Source: Maritimibacter harenae
GTDB lineage: Bacteria > Pseudomonadota > Alphaproteobacteria > Rhodobacterales > Rhodobacteraceae
Reading direction: 5' to 3'
Assembly (NCBI RefSeq): GCF_009882975.1
Contig: NZ_WTUX01000011.1
Location: 423,362 to 487,361 of the forward strand
DNA: 64,000 bases
In this document: positions 1-9,609 of the stretch, in pieces
Layout: each line of letters opens with the position of its first letter
How positions within the stretch are numbered: position 1 is the first letter of the stretch
Translations under genes and position numbers: made by a program
Notes under the pieces: model-generated
What the model was told of the DNA's origin: nothing
The model's input: the letters and a program-made list of their open reading frames with translations, nothing else
Databases searched by the model: none

Positions 1-63
1 GCTGGCCCCGTCCACGGCGTGAAAGCCGCCGAAATGCTTGTGCAGGTTGTCGACCGTGATCAC
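1..63 (-). CDS. ABC transporter ATP-binding protein, LivG-type (5' end only)
   Basis: Only the first 21 codons lie in the window; the gene continues past base 1. Translation from a GTG at 61-63 begins with a short beta strand and then FGGFHAVDGAS, the usual opening of LivG-type ATPases of branched-chain amino acid transporters. A GGGGGA ribosome-binding stretch lies upstream, at about 71-76 on the opposite strand. It follows the binding-protein gene on the same strand, with a strong hairpin between them, so it should energise uptake of the ligand that protein delivers. LivG against LivF cannot be settled from 21 residues, but the FGG-x-AVDGAS wording favours LivG. Confidence 0.75.
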   Translation of the reverse strand, partial: MITVDNLHKHFGGFHAVDGAS

Positions 64-105
64 GCGAAATCCCCCAAGACTGTCCGGACGCCCCGATAGT
101 GTGCA

Positions 106-127
106 GCCCGGGGGAATGCCCCCGGGC
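106..127 (-). other. intercistronic hairpin between the binding-protein and ATPase genes
   Basis: GCCCGGGGG at 106-114 and CCCCCGGGC at 119-127 form a perfect 9-bp stem with a 4-base loop. There is no T-run after it in the direction of transcription, so it does not look like a full intrinsic terminator. By analogy with other binding-protein operons it may stabilise the upstream mRNA or attenuate read-through; that role is inferred. Confidence 0.7.
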
Positions 128-157
128 CGCGTTCTTGTCAATCCGTGATGGCGGATA

Positions 158-1351
158 TCACCGGAACTGAACGGTCTCGTAGCCGTCCTCGGTGATCTCG
201 TACTCGCGGTACGAGCCCGCGGCTTCACCCGGGCCGACCAGCTCGACGCCCGTGGCGCCGACGTAGTCCACGTCACCACCGTCAGCGAGGATTTCGAGCG
301 CCTTGCCCAGTTCGCCCGGCAGGATCTTCTCGCCCGGCGCGTTGGCCACGTCCATGATGTTGGCGGCGATCGCTTCCGACGTGGCTTCGCCACCGGCCAT
401 CGCGGCCATCGCGAGCAGCGCCATCGCGTCGTAGCTCTCGCGGGTGAACGAGCTTTCGCCGTTGATGCCGGCCGCCGAGGTGATCTCGGCGAACGCGTCC
501 GCCCCTTCGCCTTCGGACCACGGCACGGTGCCGTAGGAGCCGACCATGCTGCTGCCGAGATCGGCGACGAGCGAGTCGGCGTACATGCCGTCACCCATGA
601 CGAAGGTGTCGAAAGCGCCGGTGTCGAGAGCCGACTGGATCACGCCCTTGCCGCCGGAGTCCGCGTAGCCCAGCACGACGAGCGCGTCGCCGCCGGCCGA
701 GGCGAGCGAGCCGACTTCGGCCGAGTAGTCGCCCTTGTCGTCCTCGTGCGGGACGTTGGCGGTGATGGAGCCGCCCATGCCCTCGTAGGAGGCCGCGAAG
801 GCATCCGAGAAACCCTTGCCGTAGTCGTTGTTGGTGTAGGTCACGGCGACCGATTCCACGCCCTTGTCCATCAGGACCTGGGCGAGAACCTCACCCTGGC
901 GGGCATCGGACGGCGCGGTGCGGAAGAACAGGTCGTTGTCTTCGACCGTCGACAGAGCCGGCGAGGTCGAGGAGGGCGAGATCATCGGCACGCCGTTCGG
1001 CATCGCCACGTTGGCGAGCACGGCGGTCGAGGCGCCCGAGCAGGCCGCGCCCATGATGGCGATCGCGCCTTCGGAAACCAGCTGTTCGGCGGCGGCGGTC
1101 GCGGCCGAGGCGTCCACGCAGGTGGTGTCGCCGCGTACGGCCGACAGGGTCACGCCTTCGAGGAAGTTGCCGGACTCGTTGACCTCGCTCAGGGCGAGCT
1201 CGGCGCTGTCGGCCATCATCGGCGTGAGCGATTCGATCGGGCCGGTGAAGCCGAGAAGGATGCCGAACTTGACCTCCGACATGTGGCTTTCAGCCGACGC
1301 AGCCGAGGCGACCAGCGCGGTCGCGGCGGATGCAAGTAGAAGTTTTTTCAT
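158..1351 (-). CDS. branched-chain amino acid ABC transporter substrate-binding protein
   Basis: A 397-residue periplasmic type I binding protein (Peripla_BP_6/LivJ class) that captures amino acids or related ligands for an ABC importer. The N-terminus MKKLLLASAATALVASA is a Sec signal peptide ending near ASAAES. The mature part opens with VKFGILLGFTGPIESLTPMM, and carries GAACSGASTAVL (ligand-binding loop) and SPSSTSPALS, as in LivJ homologues. An AGGGAG ribosome-binding site precedes the ATG. A LivG-type ATPase gene follows on the same strand, which supports the transport role. The ligand is not determinable here; Leu/Ile/Val, other amino acids or amides are all possible. Confidence 0.88.
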   Translation of the reverse strand: MKKLLLASAATALVASAASAESHMSEVKFGILLGFTGPIESLTPMMADSAELALSEVNESGNFLEGVTLSAVRGDTTCVDASAATAAAEQLVSEGAIAIMGAACSGASTAVLANVAMPNGVPMISPSSTSPALSTVEDNDLFFRTAPSDARQGEVLAQVLMDKGVESVAVTYTNNDYGKGFSDAFAASYEGMGGSITANVPHEDDKGDYSAEVGSLASAGGDALVVLGYADSGGKGVIQSALDTGAFDTFVMGDGMYADSLVADLGSSMVGSYGTVPWSEGEGADAFAEITSAAGINGESSFTRESYDAMALLAMAAMAGGEATSEAIAANIMDVANAPGEKILPGELGKALEILADGGDVDYVGATGVELVGPGEAAGSYREYEITEDGYETVQFR

Positions 1352-1518
1352 TGGTAATCTCCCTGTTGGAACGTTGTCCTGATCCGTACCCTAGCGCGGT
1401 TTGCGGGAATGAAAAGGGGGGCAAGGCCGGCAATCCGGGCCCGGTGCCTGCCTGACGCCAAGTCACGTTCGCGTGGGGACGATTGCCGCGGCGCGTGGTG
1501 GACCGCATCCTCGGGTCC

Positions 1519-2628
1519 ATGAAACAAGCGCTCACAGCCCCCCGCCTCGCCGCCCTCCTGTGCCTCGTCGCGGCGCCCCTCGCGGCCGCGACGGTCGAGA
1601 CCAACGCCGGGCCCATGTCGATCACGGAGATCACGGACGACCTGGATGGTCCATGGGCGGTCGACGTGCTGCCCGGGGGCGGCTTCGTGGTCACGGAGAT
1701 CGGCGGACGGCTTTGGCATTACGGTCCCGACGGCGCGCGCATCGAGGTATCCGGCGTGCCCGAGGTGGTGGCCCAGGGGCAGGGCGGGCTGCTCGATGTG
1801 ACCGTGGCACGCGATTTCGCTAACAGCCGCGAGATCTTCTTCACCTATTCGAAGGCGCAGCCCGGCGGCGCGGGCACCGCGCTGGGGGCGGCCCGGCTGA
1901 ACGAGGCGGGTGACGCGCTCACCGATGTTCGGCTTCTCTTCGAGATGCGCGAGGGCGGCAACACCACGCGCCACTATGGCTCCCGGGTGGTCGAGGCACC
2001 CGACGGCACGCTTTTCGTCACGGTGGGCGAACGGGGCCGGGCACCGCTCGCCCAGGCGCTCGACCACCACAACGGCACAGTGGTGCGCGTGAACCGCGAC
2101 GGATCGGTGCCGGACGATAACCCCTTCGCGGAGCGCGAGGACGCGCTGCCCGAGATCTGGTCCTACGGTCATCGCAACCCGCAGGGCGCAGCGCTGGACA
2201 ACGCGGGCCAGCTCTGGACCGTCGAACACGGCGCGCGCGGCGGGGACGAGATCAACCGGATCGAACCCGGCACGAACTACGGCTGGCCGGAAATCTCCTA
2301 TGGCACGAACTACGACGGCTCGAAGATCGGGCAGGGGACCGAGGCTCCGGGCATGGCGCAGCCGGAATACTACTGGGACCCGTCGATCGCGCCGTCGGGC
2401 ATGGCGATCCACTCCGGGGAAATGATCCCGGAGTGGGAGGGGCATTTCTTCGTGGGATCGCTCAAGTTCGACTACCTCTCGGTGCTCGATCCGTCGGACT
2501 GGACGGAAGAACGCATCCGCACCCGCGAAACGGCCCGCGTCCGCGACGTGATCGAGGCGCCGGACGGCGCGATCTGGTTCATCTCCGAGGATCGGGGCGC
2601 GATCTACCGGCTCGCCCCGGCCGAGTGA
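1519..2628 (+). CDS. PQQ-dependent sugar dehydrogenase (aldose sugar dehydrogenase family)
   Basis: A 369-residue secreted beta-propeller oxidoreductase of the glucose/sorbosone dehydrogenase family (GSDH). Members oxidise aldoses in the periplasm with PQQ and calcium. Family motifs visible are DGPWAVDVLPGGGFVVTE near the mature N-terminus, GHRNPQGAALD, EHGARGGDEIN and a final blade ending DGAIWFISEDRGAIYRL. The ATG at 1519 starts MKQALTAPRLAALLCLV, a good Sec signal peptide. A TTG 36 bases upstream would put a charged extension in front of it, so I prefer 1519. The gene ends three bases before the convergent GlxA-type gene, with no terminator between. The substrate is not known. Confidence 0.85.
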   Translation: MKQALTAPRLAALLCLVAAPLAAATVETNAGPMSITEITDDLDGPWAVDVLPGGGFVVTEIGGRLWHYGPDGARIEVSGVPEVVAQGQGGLLDVTVARDFANSREIFFTYSKAQPGGAGTALGAARLNEAGDALTDVRLLFEMREGGNTTRHYGSRVVEAPDGTLFVTVGERGRAPLAQALDHHNGTVVRVNRDGSVPDDNPFAEREDALPEIWSYGHRNPQGAALDNAGQLWTVEHGARGGDEINRIEPGTNYGWPEISYGTNYDGSKIGQGTEAPGMAQPEYYWDPSIAPSGMAIHSGEMIPEWEGHFFVGSLKFDYLSVLDPSDWTEERIRTRETARVRDVIEAPDGAIWFISEDRGAIYRLAPAE

Positions 2629-2631
2629 GCC

Positions 2632-3621
2632 TCAGCCGGTCGCCTTCTCGCCCGGCTGGCTGCCCCGTTCGCGGTAGGGCGTCGTGCCGTACTGGGTGCG
2701 GTAGCATTTCGAGAAGTGCGAGGGGCTCGTGAAGCCACAGGCCAACGCCACGTTGATCACGTTCATGTCGGTCTGCATCAGCAAATTGCGCGCCCGCGAC
2801 AGGCGCAGTTCCATGTAGTAGCGCTTGGGCGAGCGGTTGAGGTAGCGGCGGAACAGCCGTTCGAGCTGCCGGGTCGAGAGCCCCACCTCCTGCGCCAGCG
2901 TCGCCGGGCTGATCGGGTCCTCGATATGCGATTCCATCTTCTGGATCACTGCGGCGAGCTTGGGGTGACGCACCCCGATGCGGGTGGGCACCGACAGGCG
3001 CTGCGTGTCGCGGTCGGTGCGGATCGAGGTGTAGATCTGCTGGTCGGCCACCGCGTTGGCGACCTCGGAACCGTGGTCGCGCGCGAGCAGGTTCAGCATG
3101 AGGTCCATCGAGGCCGTGCCACCCGCGGTGGTGATCACCTTGCCGTCGATCACGTAGACCGACTTGGTGAGGTCGATCTCCGGGAAATCCTCGAGGAAGC
3201 CGTCGTGGTTCTCCCAGTGGATCGTTGCGCGCTTGCCGTCGAGAAGCCCGGCCCTGGCCAGCACCTGGGCGGCGGTGCAAAGCCCCGCGATCGTCACGCC
3301 GCGTCGCGCTTCGCGCCGGAGCCATGAGATCAGCTTGGGCGTCGCGTGACGGCTGACATTGGTGCCCGCGCACAGGATCACCGTGTCGTCATGGTGCAGG
3401 TCCTCGAGATCCCCGTCGAGCTGGAAACGCGAGCCTGCCGAACATTCGGCCGTGCCGCCGCCTTCGCCCAGCAGGCGCCAGGAATAGGCCTCGAATCCGA
3501 GCTGCCGGTTGGCGAGCCGAAGCGCGTCGAGCGCGCCTGCGAAACTCAGGAGCGTGAACTCCGGCATCAGGACGAAAACGAAGCGCCGGGAAAGGGCCTT
3601 TTCGGGGGACGGTGCGGGCAT
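2632..3621 (-). CDS. GlxA family transcriptional regulator (DJ-1/PfpI-like plus AraC domain)
   Basis: A 329-residue DNA-binding regulator. Residues about 10-190 form a class I glutamine-amidotransferase-like (DJ-1/PfpI) sensor domain, with VFVLMPEFTLLSFAGALDALR at its start and GLCTAAQVLARAGLLDGKRAT at the usual nucleophile elbow. The C-terminal third is an AraC-type double helix-turn-helix, including GLSTRQLERLFRRYLN and ACGFTSPSHFSKCYR. Several GlxA-type regulators control choline, carnitine or amino acid catabolism; the target here is not evident. The ATG at 3621 matches the usual N-terminus; longer in-frame starts add residues unlike the family. It is divergent from the DAHP synthase gene and shares a 184-bp intergenic region with it. 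Confidence 0.87.
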   Translation of the reverse strand: MPAPSPEKALSRRFVFVLMPEFTLLSFAGALDALRLANRQLGFEAYSWRLLGEGGGTAECSAGSRFQLDGDLEDLHHDDTVILCAGTNVSRHATPKLISWLRREARRGVTIAGLCTAAQVLARAGLLDGKRATIHWENHDGFLEDFPEIDLTKSVYVIDGKVITTAGGTASMDLMLNLLARDHGSEVANAVADQQIYTSIRTDRDTQRLSVPTRIGVRHPKLAAVIQKMESHIEDPISPATLAQEVGLSTRQLERLFRRYLNRSPKRYYMELRLSRARNLLMQTDMNVINVALACGFTSPSHFSKCYRTQYGTTPYRERGSQPGEKATG

Positions 3622-3805
3622 GGAAGCCTCTGACTTTACGCGGGGTCCGCTGGTTGACGCATTTGGAGCATTTTTGCCCAGTGGCGGCAAGCGATCCGGG
3701 GCAAGTTTGTTTTGCCAACCTTGGCCCCGGCAGCTATACCGCCCCTGTTTCCCGGACATGGTGACGCTAACATGAAGCCCGGGACACCGAGCGATGGAGA
3801 GAAAG

Positions 3806-5176
3806 ATGACGGAATGGAGCAAATCGGCCTGGCGCGCGAAACCGCGGGTGCAGATGCCGGACTACACCGATGCGGCCGGTCTGGCCGAGGTGGAGGCGCA
3901 GCTTTCGAAGTATCCGCCGCTCGTCTTTGCGGGCGAGGCCCGGCGCCTGAAGGCCGAACTCGGCGCGGTGTCGCGCGGCGAGGGGTTCCTGCTCCAGGGC
4001 GGTGATTGTGCCGAAAGCTTCTCGGAGTTCTCCGCCGACAATATCCGCGACACGTTCAAGGTCATGCTACAGATGGCGATGGTGCTCACCTACGGCGCGA
4101 AGGTGCCGGTGGTGAAGGTCGGCCGCATGGCGGGCCAGTTCGCCAAGCCGCGCTCGGCCCCGACCGAGACGGTGGGCGGCGTCGAGCTGCCCAGCTACCG
4201 CGGCGACATCATCAACGAGCTCGACTTCTCCGAAAGCGCCCGCATCCCGGACCCGCGCAAGATGCTTCAGGCCTACACCCAGTCGGCCGCGACGCTGAAC
4301 CTGCTGCGCGCCTTTTCCACGGGTGGTTTCGCGGACATTCACCGGGTCCATTCCTGGACGCTCGGGTTCACGGAAAGCGACGAGGCCGAGAAATACCGCG
4401 ACCTGGCCAACCGGATCCAGGACGCGCTCGACTTCATGGGGGCCGCGGGCCTGACGTCCGACGTGAACCACGAACTGTCCACCGTGGATTTCTACACCTC
4501 GCACGAGGCGCTCCTGCTCGAATACGAAGAAGCGCTCGCGCGGCTCGATTCGACCTCCGGCCAGTGGGTCGCGGGCTCAGGCCACATGATCTGGATCGGC
4601 GATCGCACCCGTCAGCCCGACGGCGCGCATGTGGAGTTCGCCCGCGGCGTGCTCAACCCGATCGGGCTCAAGTGCGGCCCCAGCATGGATACGGAAGACC
4701 TCAAGGTGCTGATGTCCAAGCTGAACCCGGAGAACGAGGCCGGGCGCCTCACGCTCATCGCGCGCTTCGGCGCGGGCAACGTGGCCGAACACCTGCCGCG
4801 CCTCATCGAGACGGTGAAATCCGAGGGCGCCAACGTGGTATGGTCCTGCGACCCGATGCACGGCAACACGATCAAGTCGGATTCGGGCTACAAGACCCGT
4901 CCGTTCGAGCGCGTGCTGGCGGAAGTGCAGGAATTCTTCGCGGTCCACCGCGACCAGGGCACGATCCCCGGCGGCGTGCATTTCGAGATGACCGGCCAGG
5001 ACGTGACCGAGTGCACGGGCGGCCTGCGCGCCGTGACGGACGAGAACCTGTCGGACCGCTACCACACCGCCTGCGACCCGCGCCTCAACGCCTCGCAGTC
5101 GCTGGAACTCGCATTCCTCGTGGCCGAGGAGCTGTCGAACCGGGGCCGCTCGGACGCGGCGGCCGCCACGGCCTGA
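3806..5176 (+). CDS. aroG: class II 3-deoxy-7-phosphoheptulonate synthase
   Basis: A 456-residue plant-type (class II) DAHP synthase, which condenses phosphoenolpyruvate with erythrose 4-phosphate as the first step of aromatic amino acid synthesis. Diagnostic stretches are [12 protein letters not shown] near residue 60, [23 protein letters not shown], the metal/substrate region [12 protein letters not shown], and [15 protein letters not shown] toward the end. GGAGAGAAAG directly precedes the ATG at 3806; an in-frame ATG 12 bases upstream lies inside that ribosome-binding stretch. An intrinsic terminator follows. The length matches the class II family. The aroG symbol follows common usage for this family in Rhodobacterales and does not imply the E. 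coli class I enzyme. Confidence 0.95.
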   Translation: MTEWSKSAWRAKPRVQMPDYTDAAGLAEVEAQLSKYPPLVFAGEARRLKAELGAVSRGEGFLLQGGDCAESFSEFSADNIRDTFKVMLQMAMVLTYGAKVPVVKVGRMAGQFAKPRSAPTETVGGVELPSYRGDIINELDFSESARIPDPRKMLQAYTQSAATLNLLRAFSTGGFADIHRVHSWTLGFTESDEAEKYRDLANRIQDALDFMGAAGLTSDVNHELSTVDFYTSHEALLLEYEEALARLDSTSGQWVAGSGHMIWIGDRTRQPDGAHVEFARGVLNPIGLKCGPSMDTEDLKVLMSKLNPENEAGRLTLIARFGAGNVAEHLPRLIETVKSEGANVVWSCDPMHGNTIKSDSGYKTRPFERVLAEVQEFFAVHRDQGTIPGGVHFEMTGQDVTECTGGLRAVTDENLSDRYHTACDPRLNASQSLELAFLVAEELSNRGRSDAAAATA

Positions 5177-5202
5177 CGCCGATCCAAGCCGGAACGATGA
5201 AA

Positions 5203-5229
5203 GCCCCGGGCCGCTGGTCCGGGGTTTTT
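5203..5229 (+). terminator. intrinsic terminator after DAHP synthase
   Basis: CCCCGG at the start and CCGGGG at the end form a hairpin around an 8-9 base loop, followed directly by TTTTT. It sits 27 bases after the stop codon of the class II DAHP synthase gene and before the convergent PAS gene. Confidence 0.85.
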
Positions 5230-5241
5230 CCGTTGGCAGGG

Positions 5242-5904
5242 TCAATCGTCCGCGTCGTGGACCAGCCTGAGATGCGGAACGAAGGGCGCCTGGTCCTCGG
5301 CCGCCGCGACAGGCGCGGGGGGCACGTCCTCGGGCAAGGGATAGGTCGTTTCCTGCGCCGCGCGGATCGGCTCGATCGCCTCGTCGAGGCAGCGAAACCG
5401 GCGCGGTCCGCGCCCGATGGTGCCGCGTGACTGGAGCGCGCCGAGAATGCGCGTCGGCCGGCCCCGGTCATCCCTGAGCGGCAAAAGCAGCATCTGCGCC
5501 GACAGCCGAGGCAAGGTGGTGCTGCTGTCGGTGCCAAGAGTCAGGTGGGCCTTCGCGGGGCTATCAAGAACGGCGTCGAGCACGCCCTCCAGGTCGGCCC
5601 GCGTTGCCGGCAGGAACATCGCGCTGACCGGCATGCCGCGCACGTCCATGCCCATGAGGTCGTTGAGATGCATCCCGGCAATCCGCATCCGCGCCACGCC
5701 GGGGGCGACGGTCTCGAGGATGCAGGCGTATTCGAGCACATCCGCGATGCCGCGCGGATCGACTTCGGCGCGCGCGGGCATCCTGCGACCATCGCGCAGC
5801 GCCTCCCAGTACGTCTCAACCCGCGCGATGGCCGGAAACCGCATTTCGGCCCGGCTTGTCGCAAGCGGAATGACGTTGGACGGCTCATCATGCCCGATGT
5901 TCAT
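5242..5904 (-). CDS. PAS_5 domain protein
   Basis: A 220-residue cytoplasmic protein of the PAS_5 type common in alphaproteobacteria. The PAS-like core spans roughly residues 20-165: an opening helix RFPAIARVETYWEALRDGRRMPARAEVDPR, a strand ILETVAPGVARMRIAGMHLNDLMGMD and closing strands RLSAQMLLLPLRDDRGRPTRILG. No kinase, cyclase or DNA-binding domain is attached. Members are generally of unknown function, and a sensory or envelope-related role is only inferred. A perfect CtrA-type site lies 68 bp upstream of the start, suggesting cell-cycle or motility-linked control. Confidence 0.78.
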   Translation of the reverse strand: MNIGHDEPSNVIPLATSRAEMRFPAIARVETYWEALRDGRRMPARAEVDPRGIADVLEYACILETVAPGVARMRIAGMHLNDLMGMDVRGMPVSAMFLPATRADLEGVLDAVLDSPAKAHLTLGTDSSTTLPRLSAQMLLLPLRDDRGRPTRILGALQSRGTIGRGPRRFRCLDEAIEPIRAAQETTYPLPEDVPPAPVAAAEDQAPFVPHLRLVHDADD

Positions 5905-5971
5905 GCCAACCCCCTTGGTCCGGCTTTGTTGCCCAGCACGGAAACCCCTGTTAACGAATGAGCGATGTTCC

Positions 5972-5986
5972 TTAACGAGTTCTTAA
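5972..5986. promoter_or_regulatory. CtrA-type binding site
   Basis: TTAACGAGTTCTTAA is an exact TTAA-N7-TTAA match to the alphaproteobacterial CtrA recognition sequence. Additional TTAAC half-sites lie nearby, at about 5951 and 6032. It lies between the divergent PAS_5 gene and yicC and could act on either. The assignment rests on sequence match alone. Confidence 0.6.
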
Positions 5987-6038
5987 TCTGCCACATTCGA
6001 TGCGAATTTGGCGAAAAACCTGAAGAAAGGGTTAACGC

Positions 6039-6929
6039 TTGAGCAACTCCATGACGGGATTCGCGACGCTCAAGGGTGAACTGGCGCCGTGGAGCTGGAG
6101 CTGGGACATCCGGTCGGTGAACGCCCGCGGGCTCGACATGCGCATTCGTGTGCCGGACTGGATCGAGGGACTGGAACCGGCCGTGCGCAAGGCGGTGTCC
6201 GACGCGGTGGCGCGCGGCAACGTGACCGTGTCGCTGCGCGTGTCGCGCGAAACCGACGAGGGCAACGTCGCGGTGAACCCCGCGGCCCTCGAGCACGCCG
6301 TTCGCATGCTGGCCGAGATCAACGCGACCGCCGCGCGCAACGGGCTGCCGCTGGCGCATGTGTCGGCGGCCGAGATCGCCTCCATGCGCGGGGTGATCGA
6401 CACGGCGCAGGGCGATGCGGATACCGCGCCGCTGGCCAAGGCGCTGATCGCCGACCTGCCGGGGCTCCTTGCCGCCTTCAACGACATGCGCGCCCATGAA
6501 GGGCAGGCACTGCGCGAGGTGATAGAAGCCCAGCTCGCCGAGCTCGCATCGCTCGTGGAACAGGCCGAAGGCCTGATGGAGGCGCGCGGCGAGGCACAGC
6601 GCGAAACGCTGCGCGCCGCGCTCGCGCGGGTCACGGACAACACCGACGGGATCGACGCCGACCGGGTCGAGCAGGAGCTCGCCCTGATCGCCGTGAAATC
6701 GGACGTGCGCGAAGAGCTCGACCGCCTGGCGGCGCACGTGGACCAGGCGCGCAGCCTGTTGGCGGGGGACGAACCGCGCGGCCGCAAGTTGGATTTCCTG
6801 ATGCAGGAGTTCAACCGCGAGGCCAATACGCTGTGCTCCAAGGCCGGGTTCCAGCCGCTCACGCGGATTGGGCTGGACCTCAAGGCGCTGATCGACCAGA
6901 TGCGTGAGCAGGTTCAGAATATCGAATAA
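6039..6929 (+). CDS. yicC: YicC family endoribonuclease
   Basis: A 296-residue YicC/YloC-family protein; E. coli YicC is an endoribonuclease. The N-terminal [19 protein letters not shown] and the C-terminal [20 protein letters not shown] are the two family signatures, the latter carrying the conserved acidic/Asn residues of the DUF1732 domain. The TTG at 6039 is preferred over the ATG at 6051: GAAGAAAGG at 6022-6030 is well spaced for it, and homologues carry several residues before SMTGFA. It is followed 10 bp later by gmk, a common pairing, and heads a yicC-gmk-gamma carbonic anhydrase run. Confidence 0.93.
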   Translation: MSNSMTGFATLKGELAPWSWSWDIRSVNARGLDMRIRVPDWIEGLEPAVRKAVSDAVARGNVTVSLRVSRETDEGNVAVNPAALEHAVRMLAEINATAARNGLPLAHVSAAEIASMRGVIDTAQGDADTAPLAKALIADLPGLLAAFNDMRAHEGQALREVIEAQLAELASLVEQAEGLMEARGEAQRETLRAALARVTDNTDGIDADRVEQELALIAVKSDVREELDRLAAHVDQARSLLAGDEPRGRKLDFLMQEFNREANTLCSKAGFQPLTRIGLDLKALIDQMREQVQNIE

Positions 6930-6939
6930 GGTGGTTCCC

Positions 6940-7581
6940 ATGCAGCGTCGCGGTCTTCTCATCATCCTGTCCTCGCCCTCGGGTGCGGGGAAATCCACGC
7001 TGGCGCACAGGCTGATGGACTGGGATCCGACGCTGGCCTTTTCCGTCTCCGCCACCACGCGCGCCCCGCGCGAGGGCGAGGTGGATGGCAAGGATTACCG
7101 CTTCATGGACGACGCCTCGTTCCGCGCGCTCGTGAACGACGGCAAGATGCTCGAACATGCCCATGTCTTCGGCCATTTCTACGGTTCGCCCGAAGAACCC
7201 GTGCGCGAGGCGATCGAGGCGGGGCGCGACGTGCTTTTCGACATCGACTGGCAGGGCGCCGAGCAGATCAAGATGTCGGCGCTCAAGGACCACGTCCTGT
7301 CGATCTTCGTGCTCCCGCCCTCGATCGCGGAGCTGCACCGCCGGCTCGTGAGCCGGGGCAAGGACACGCCCGAGACGATCACCAAGCGGATGCAGAAGAG
7401 CTGGGACGAGATCAGCCACTGGCACGGCTATGATTACGTGCTGGTCAACGACGACCTCGACGTCACCTTCGAGAAGCTCAAGACCATCATCGAGGCCGAG
7501 CGCCTGCGCCAGGCGCAGCAGCCGGACCTCTTTCCCTTCATCCGCCGCCTGCAGACCGAATTCGAAGAGGCCGACACATGA
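6940..7581 (+). CDS. gmk: guanylate kinase
   Basis: A 213-residue essential enzyme that phosphorylates GMP to GDP with ATP. The P-loop [11 protein letters not shown] lies near residue 10. The GMP-binding region [21 protein letters not shown] and the [11 protein letters not shown] core follow at normal spacing. The ATG at 6940 is 10 bases after the yicC stop, with AAGGTGG overlapping that stop as ribosome-binding site; the longer frame from 6904 would run through the end of yicC. The gene overlaps the next one by ATGA, so the two are translationally coupled. Confidence 0.97.
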   Translation: MQRRGLLIILSSPSGAGKSTLAHRLMDWDPTLAFSVSATTRAPREGEVDGKDYRFMDDASFRALVNDGKMLEHAHVFGHFYGSPEEPVREAIEAGRDVLFDIDWQGAEQIKMSALKDHVLSIFVLPPSIAELHRRLVSRGKDTPETITKRMQKSWDEISHWHGYDYVLVNDDLDVTFEKLKTIIEAERLRQAQQPDLFPFIRRLQTEFEEADT

Positions 7582-8099
7582 TCTACGAACTCGACGGGAT
7601 TTCTCCGACGATCCACGAAGACACCTGGGTCGCCCCGGACGCGAACCTCATCGGCGACGTGAAGCTCGAGGAGGGGGCGAGCGTCTGGTTCGGCTGCACC
7701 CTGCGCGGGGACAACGAACGGCTGACCGTGGGGCGCGGCTCCAACGTGCAGGAGAACTGCGTCTTCCACACCGACCCGGGCTTTCCGCTCACGCTGGGCG
7801 AGAACGTGACCGTCGGTCACAAGGCGATGTTGCACGGCTGTGCCGTGGGGGACGGGTCGCTCATCGGGATGGGGGCCACGATCCTCAACGGCGCGAAGAT
7901 CGGCAAGGGCTGCCTGATCGGGGCGGGCGCGCTGGTCACCGAAGGCAAGGAGATCCCGGACGGTGCGATGGTTCTGGGCGCGCCGGGCAAGGTGGTGCGC
8001 GAGCTGGACGAGGCGGCGAAGCAGGGCCTCATCGCCTCGGCCGAGCATTACCAGCACAACATGCGCCGGTTCAGGTCGGGTCTGAAGAAGATCGGCTAA
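7578..8099 (+). CDS. gamma carbonic anhydrase family protein
   Basis: A 173-residue left-handed beta-helix protein of the gamma carbonic anhydrase/YrdA/PaaY family. Hexapeptide repeats run from about residue 15 to 145. The zinc-ligand region is visible as [10 protein letters not shown] and, further on, [10 protein letters not shown], consistent with three metal-binding histidines. Carbonic anhydrase activity is known for some members but many are inactive, so catalysis is uncertain. The start overlaps the gmk stop by ATGA. It convergently meets gpt 42 bp downstream, with no clear terminator. Confidence 0.88.
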   Translation: MIYELDGISPTIHEDTWVAPDANLIGDVKLEEGASVWFGCTLRGDNERLTVGRGSNVQENCVFHTDPGFPLTLGENVTVGHKAMLHGCAVGDGSLIGMGATILNGAKIGKGCLIGAGALVTEGKEIPDGAMVLGAPGKVVRELDEAAKQGLIASAEHYQHNMRRFRSGLKKIG

Positions 8100-8141
8100 G
8101 CGCCTGAAGCAAAACGCGAAATTCTATTTCTGAGCCCGCGC

Positions 8142-8648
8142 TCAGTCCGTTCCGCGGTAGGGCTCGACGTATTGCAGCGCCATGTCCCAGGGGAAGAAGA
8201 TCCAGGTGTCCTGGCTCACTTCCGTGATGTAGCTTTCCACCATCGGCTTGCCCTTGGGCTTGGCATAGACGGTGGCGAAATGGGCCTTCGGCATCAGCGC
8301 GCGCACGACCTCTAGGGTCTTGCCGGTGTCCACCAGGTCGTCGATGACCAGAACCCCGGTGCCGTCGCCGACCACGTCCATGTCCGGCGACTTGATGACC
8401 TGTGGCTCGGTCTGGGTCTGGTGGTTGTAGCTTTTCACGCTGATCGTATCGACCATGCGGATGTCCAGTTCGCGCGCGATGATCATCGCCGGGGCGAGCC
8501 CGCCGCGCGTGATCGCGACCACTGCCGTCCAGCCGCCGTCTTCGGGCCCCTGTCCGTCCAGCCGCCAGGCCAGCGCCCGGCTGTCGCGGTGCAGCTGGTC
8601 CCAGCTCACGTGGAACCCTTTTTCGTGCGGCAGTTGGTTGTCGATCAT
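8142..8648 (-). CDS. gpt: xanthine phosphoribosyltransferase
   Basis: A 168-residue type I phosphoribosyltransferase that salvages xanthine (and often guanine) with PRPP. The PRPP loop [13 protein letters not shown] sits at about residues 95-107. [21 protein letters not shown] and the C-terminal [18 protein letters not shown] match Gpt rather than Hpt enzymes. The ATG at 8648 gives the family length; the open frame extends far upstream only because it shadows fabI. It lies 20 bp after fabI on the same strand, probably in the same transcript. Confidence 0.92.
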   Translation of the reverse strand: MIDNQLPHEKGFHVSWDQLHRDSRALAWRLDGQGPEDGGWTAVVAITRGGLAPAMIIARELDIRMVDTISVKSYNHQTQTEPQVIKSPDMDVVGDGTGVLVIDDLVDTGKTLEVVRALMPKAHFATVYAKPKGKPMVESYITEVSQDTWIFFPWDMALQYVEPYRGTD

Positions 8649-8668
8649 GTGTCTGGGGGTCCTGTCCG

Positions 8669-9478
8669 TCAGTTGGTGGCGTCGATGTCGGGGGCGTCCA
8701 CGGCCTTCATGCCGACCACGTGGTAGCCCGCGTCGACATGGTGCGTCTCGCCCGTCACGCCCGAGCCCAGGTCGGACAGAAGGTAGAGCGCCGATTTGCC
8801 CACGTCGTCGGTCGTCACGTTGCGCCGGAGCGGCGAGTTCAGTTCGTTCCACTTCAGGATGTAGCGGAAATCGCCGATGCCGGAGGCGGCGAGCGTGCGG
8901 ATCGGGCCGGCGGAGATCGCGTTCACGCGGATGCCGTCCTTGCCGAAATCCTCGGCCAGGTAGCGCACCGAGGCCTCGAGCGCGGCCTTGGCGACACCCA
9001 TGACGTTGTAGTGCGGCATGACCTGTTCGGCGCCGTAGTAGGTGAGCGTCACCATCGAGCCGCCGTTGGGCATGAGGGCGGCCGCCCGGCGCGCCACGGC
9101 GGTGAAGGAATAGACCGAGATGTCCATCGTCATGGTGAAATTGTCGCGCGTCGTGTCGGCGTAGCGGCCGCGCAGCTGCGACTTGTCGGAGAAGCCGATG
9201 GCGTGGACGATGAAGTCGATCGTGCCCCATTCCTCTTCGAGCTTGGCGAAGAGCGCGTCGATCGACTCCTCCTCGCTCACGTCGCAGGGCACCACGAAGC
9301 TCGAACCCAGCTGCTCGGCCAGCGGCAGCACGCGCTTCTTCATCTGCTCGCCCTGGTAGGAAAAGGCGAGCTCTGCGCCCGCCTCCGCACAGGCCCGGGC
9401 GATCCCCCAGGCGATGGACTTGTCGTTCGCGAGCCCCATGATCAGCCCGCGCTTGCCTTCCATCAATCCAGCCGCCAT
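8669..9478 (-). CDS. fabI: enoyl-[acyl-carrier-protein] reductase (NADH)
   Basis: A 269-residue short-chain dehydrogenase-type enoyl-ACP reductase that completes each round of fatty acid elongation. The N-terminal [20 protein letters not shown] is the modified nucleotide-binding motif of FabI. The active-site Tyr and Lys are seen in [14 protein letters not shown], and [11 protein letters not shown] is the substrate-loop region. The length is normal. It is divergent from pdxH (131-bp gap) and followed by gpt. Many alphaproteobacteria carry two FabI paralogues; which one this is cannot be told from the window. Confidence 0.94.
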   Translation of the reverse strand: MAAGLMEGKRGLIMGLANDKSIAWGIARACAEAGAELAFSYQGEQMKKRVLPLAEQLGSSFVVPCDVSEEESIDALFAKLEEEWGTIDFIVHAIGFSDKSQLRGRYADTTRDNFTMTMDISVYSFTAVARRAAALMPNGGSMVTLTYYGAEQVMPHYNVMGVAKAALEASVRYLAEDFGKDGIRVNAISAGPIRTLAASGIGDFRYILKWNELNSPLRRNVTTDDVGKSALYLLSDLGSGVTGETHHVDAGYHVVGMKAVDAPDIDATN

Positions 9479-9609
9479 TGCCTGTTCCCCGTCCCTTGGA
9501 AATCGTGTTAGCCCCGTTTATGAGATTGCCAAGGGCGCTTCAAGCCTGCTGACCGGGCGCTCTGCCCGCAAGACGGGCGCGATCGACACGCAGACAGGAC
9601 GGGGGCAGG

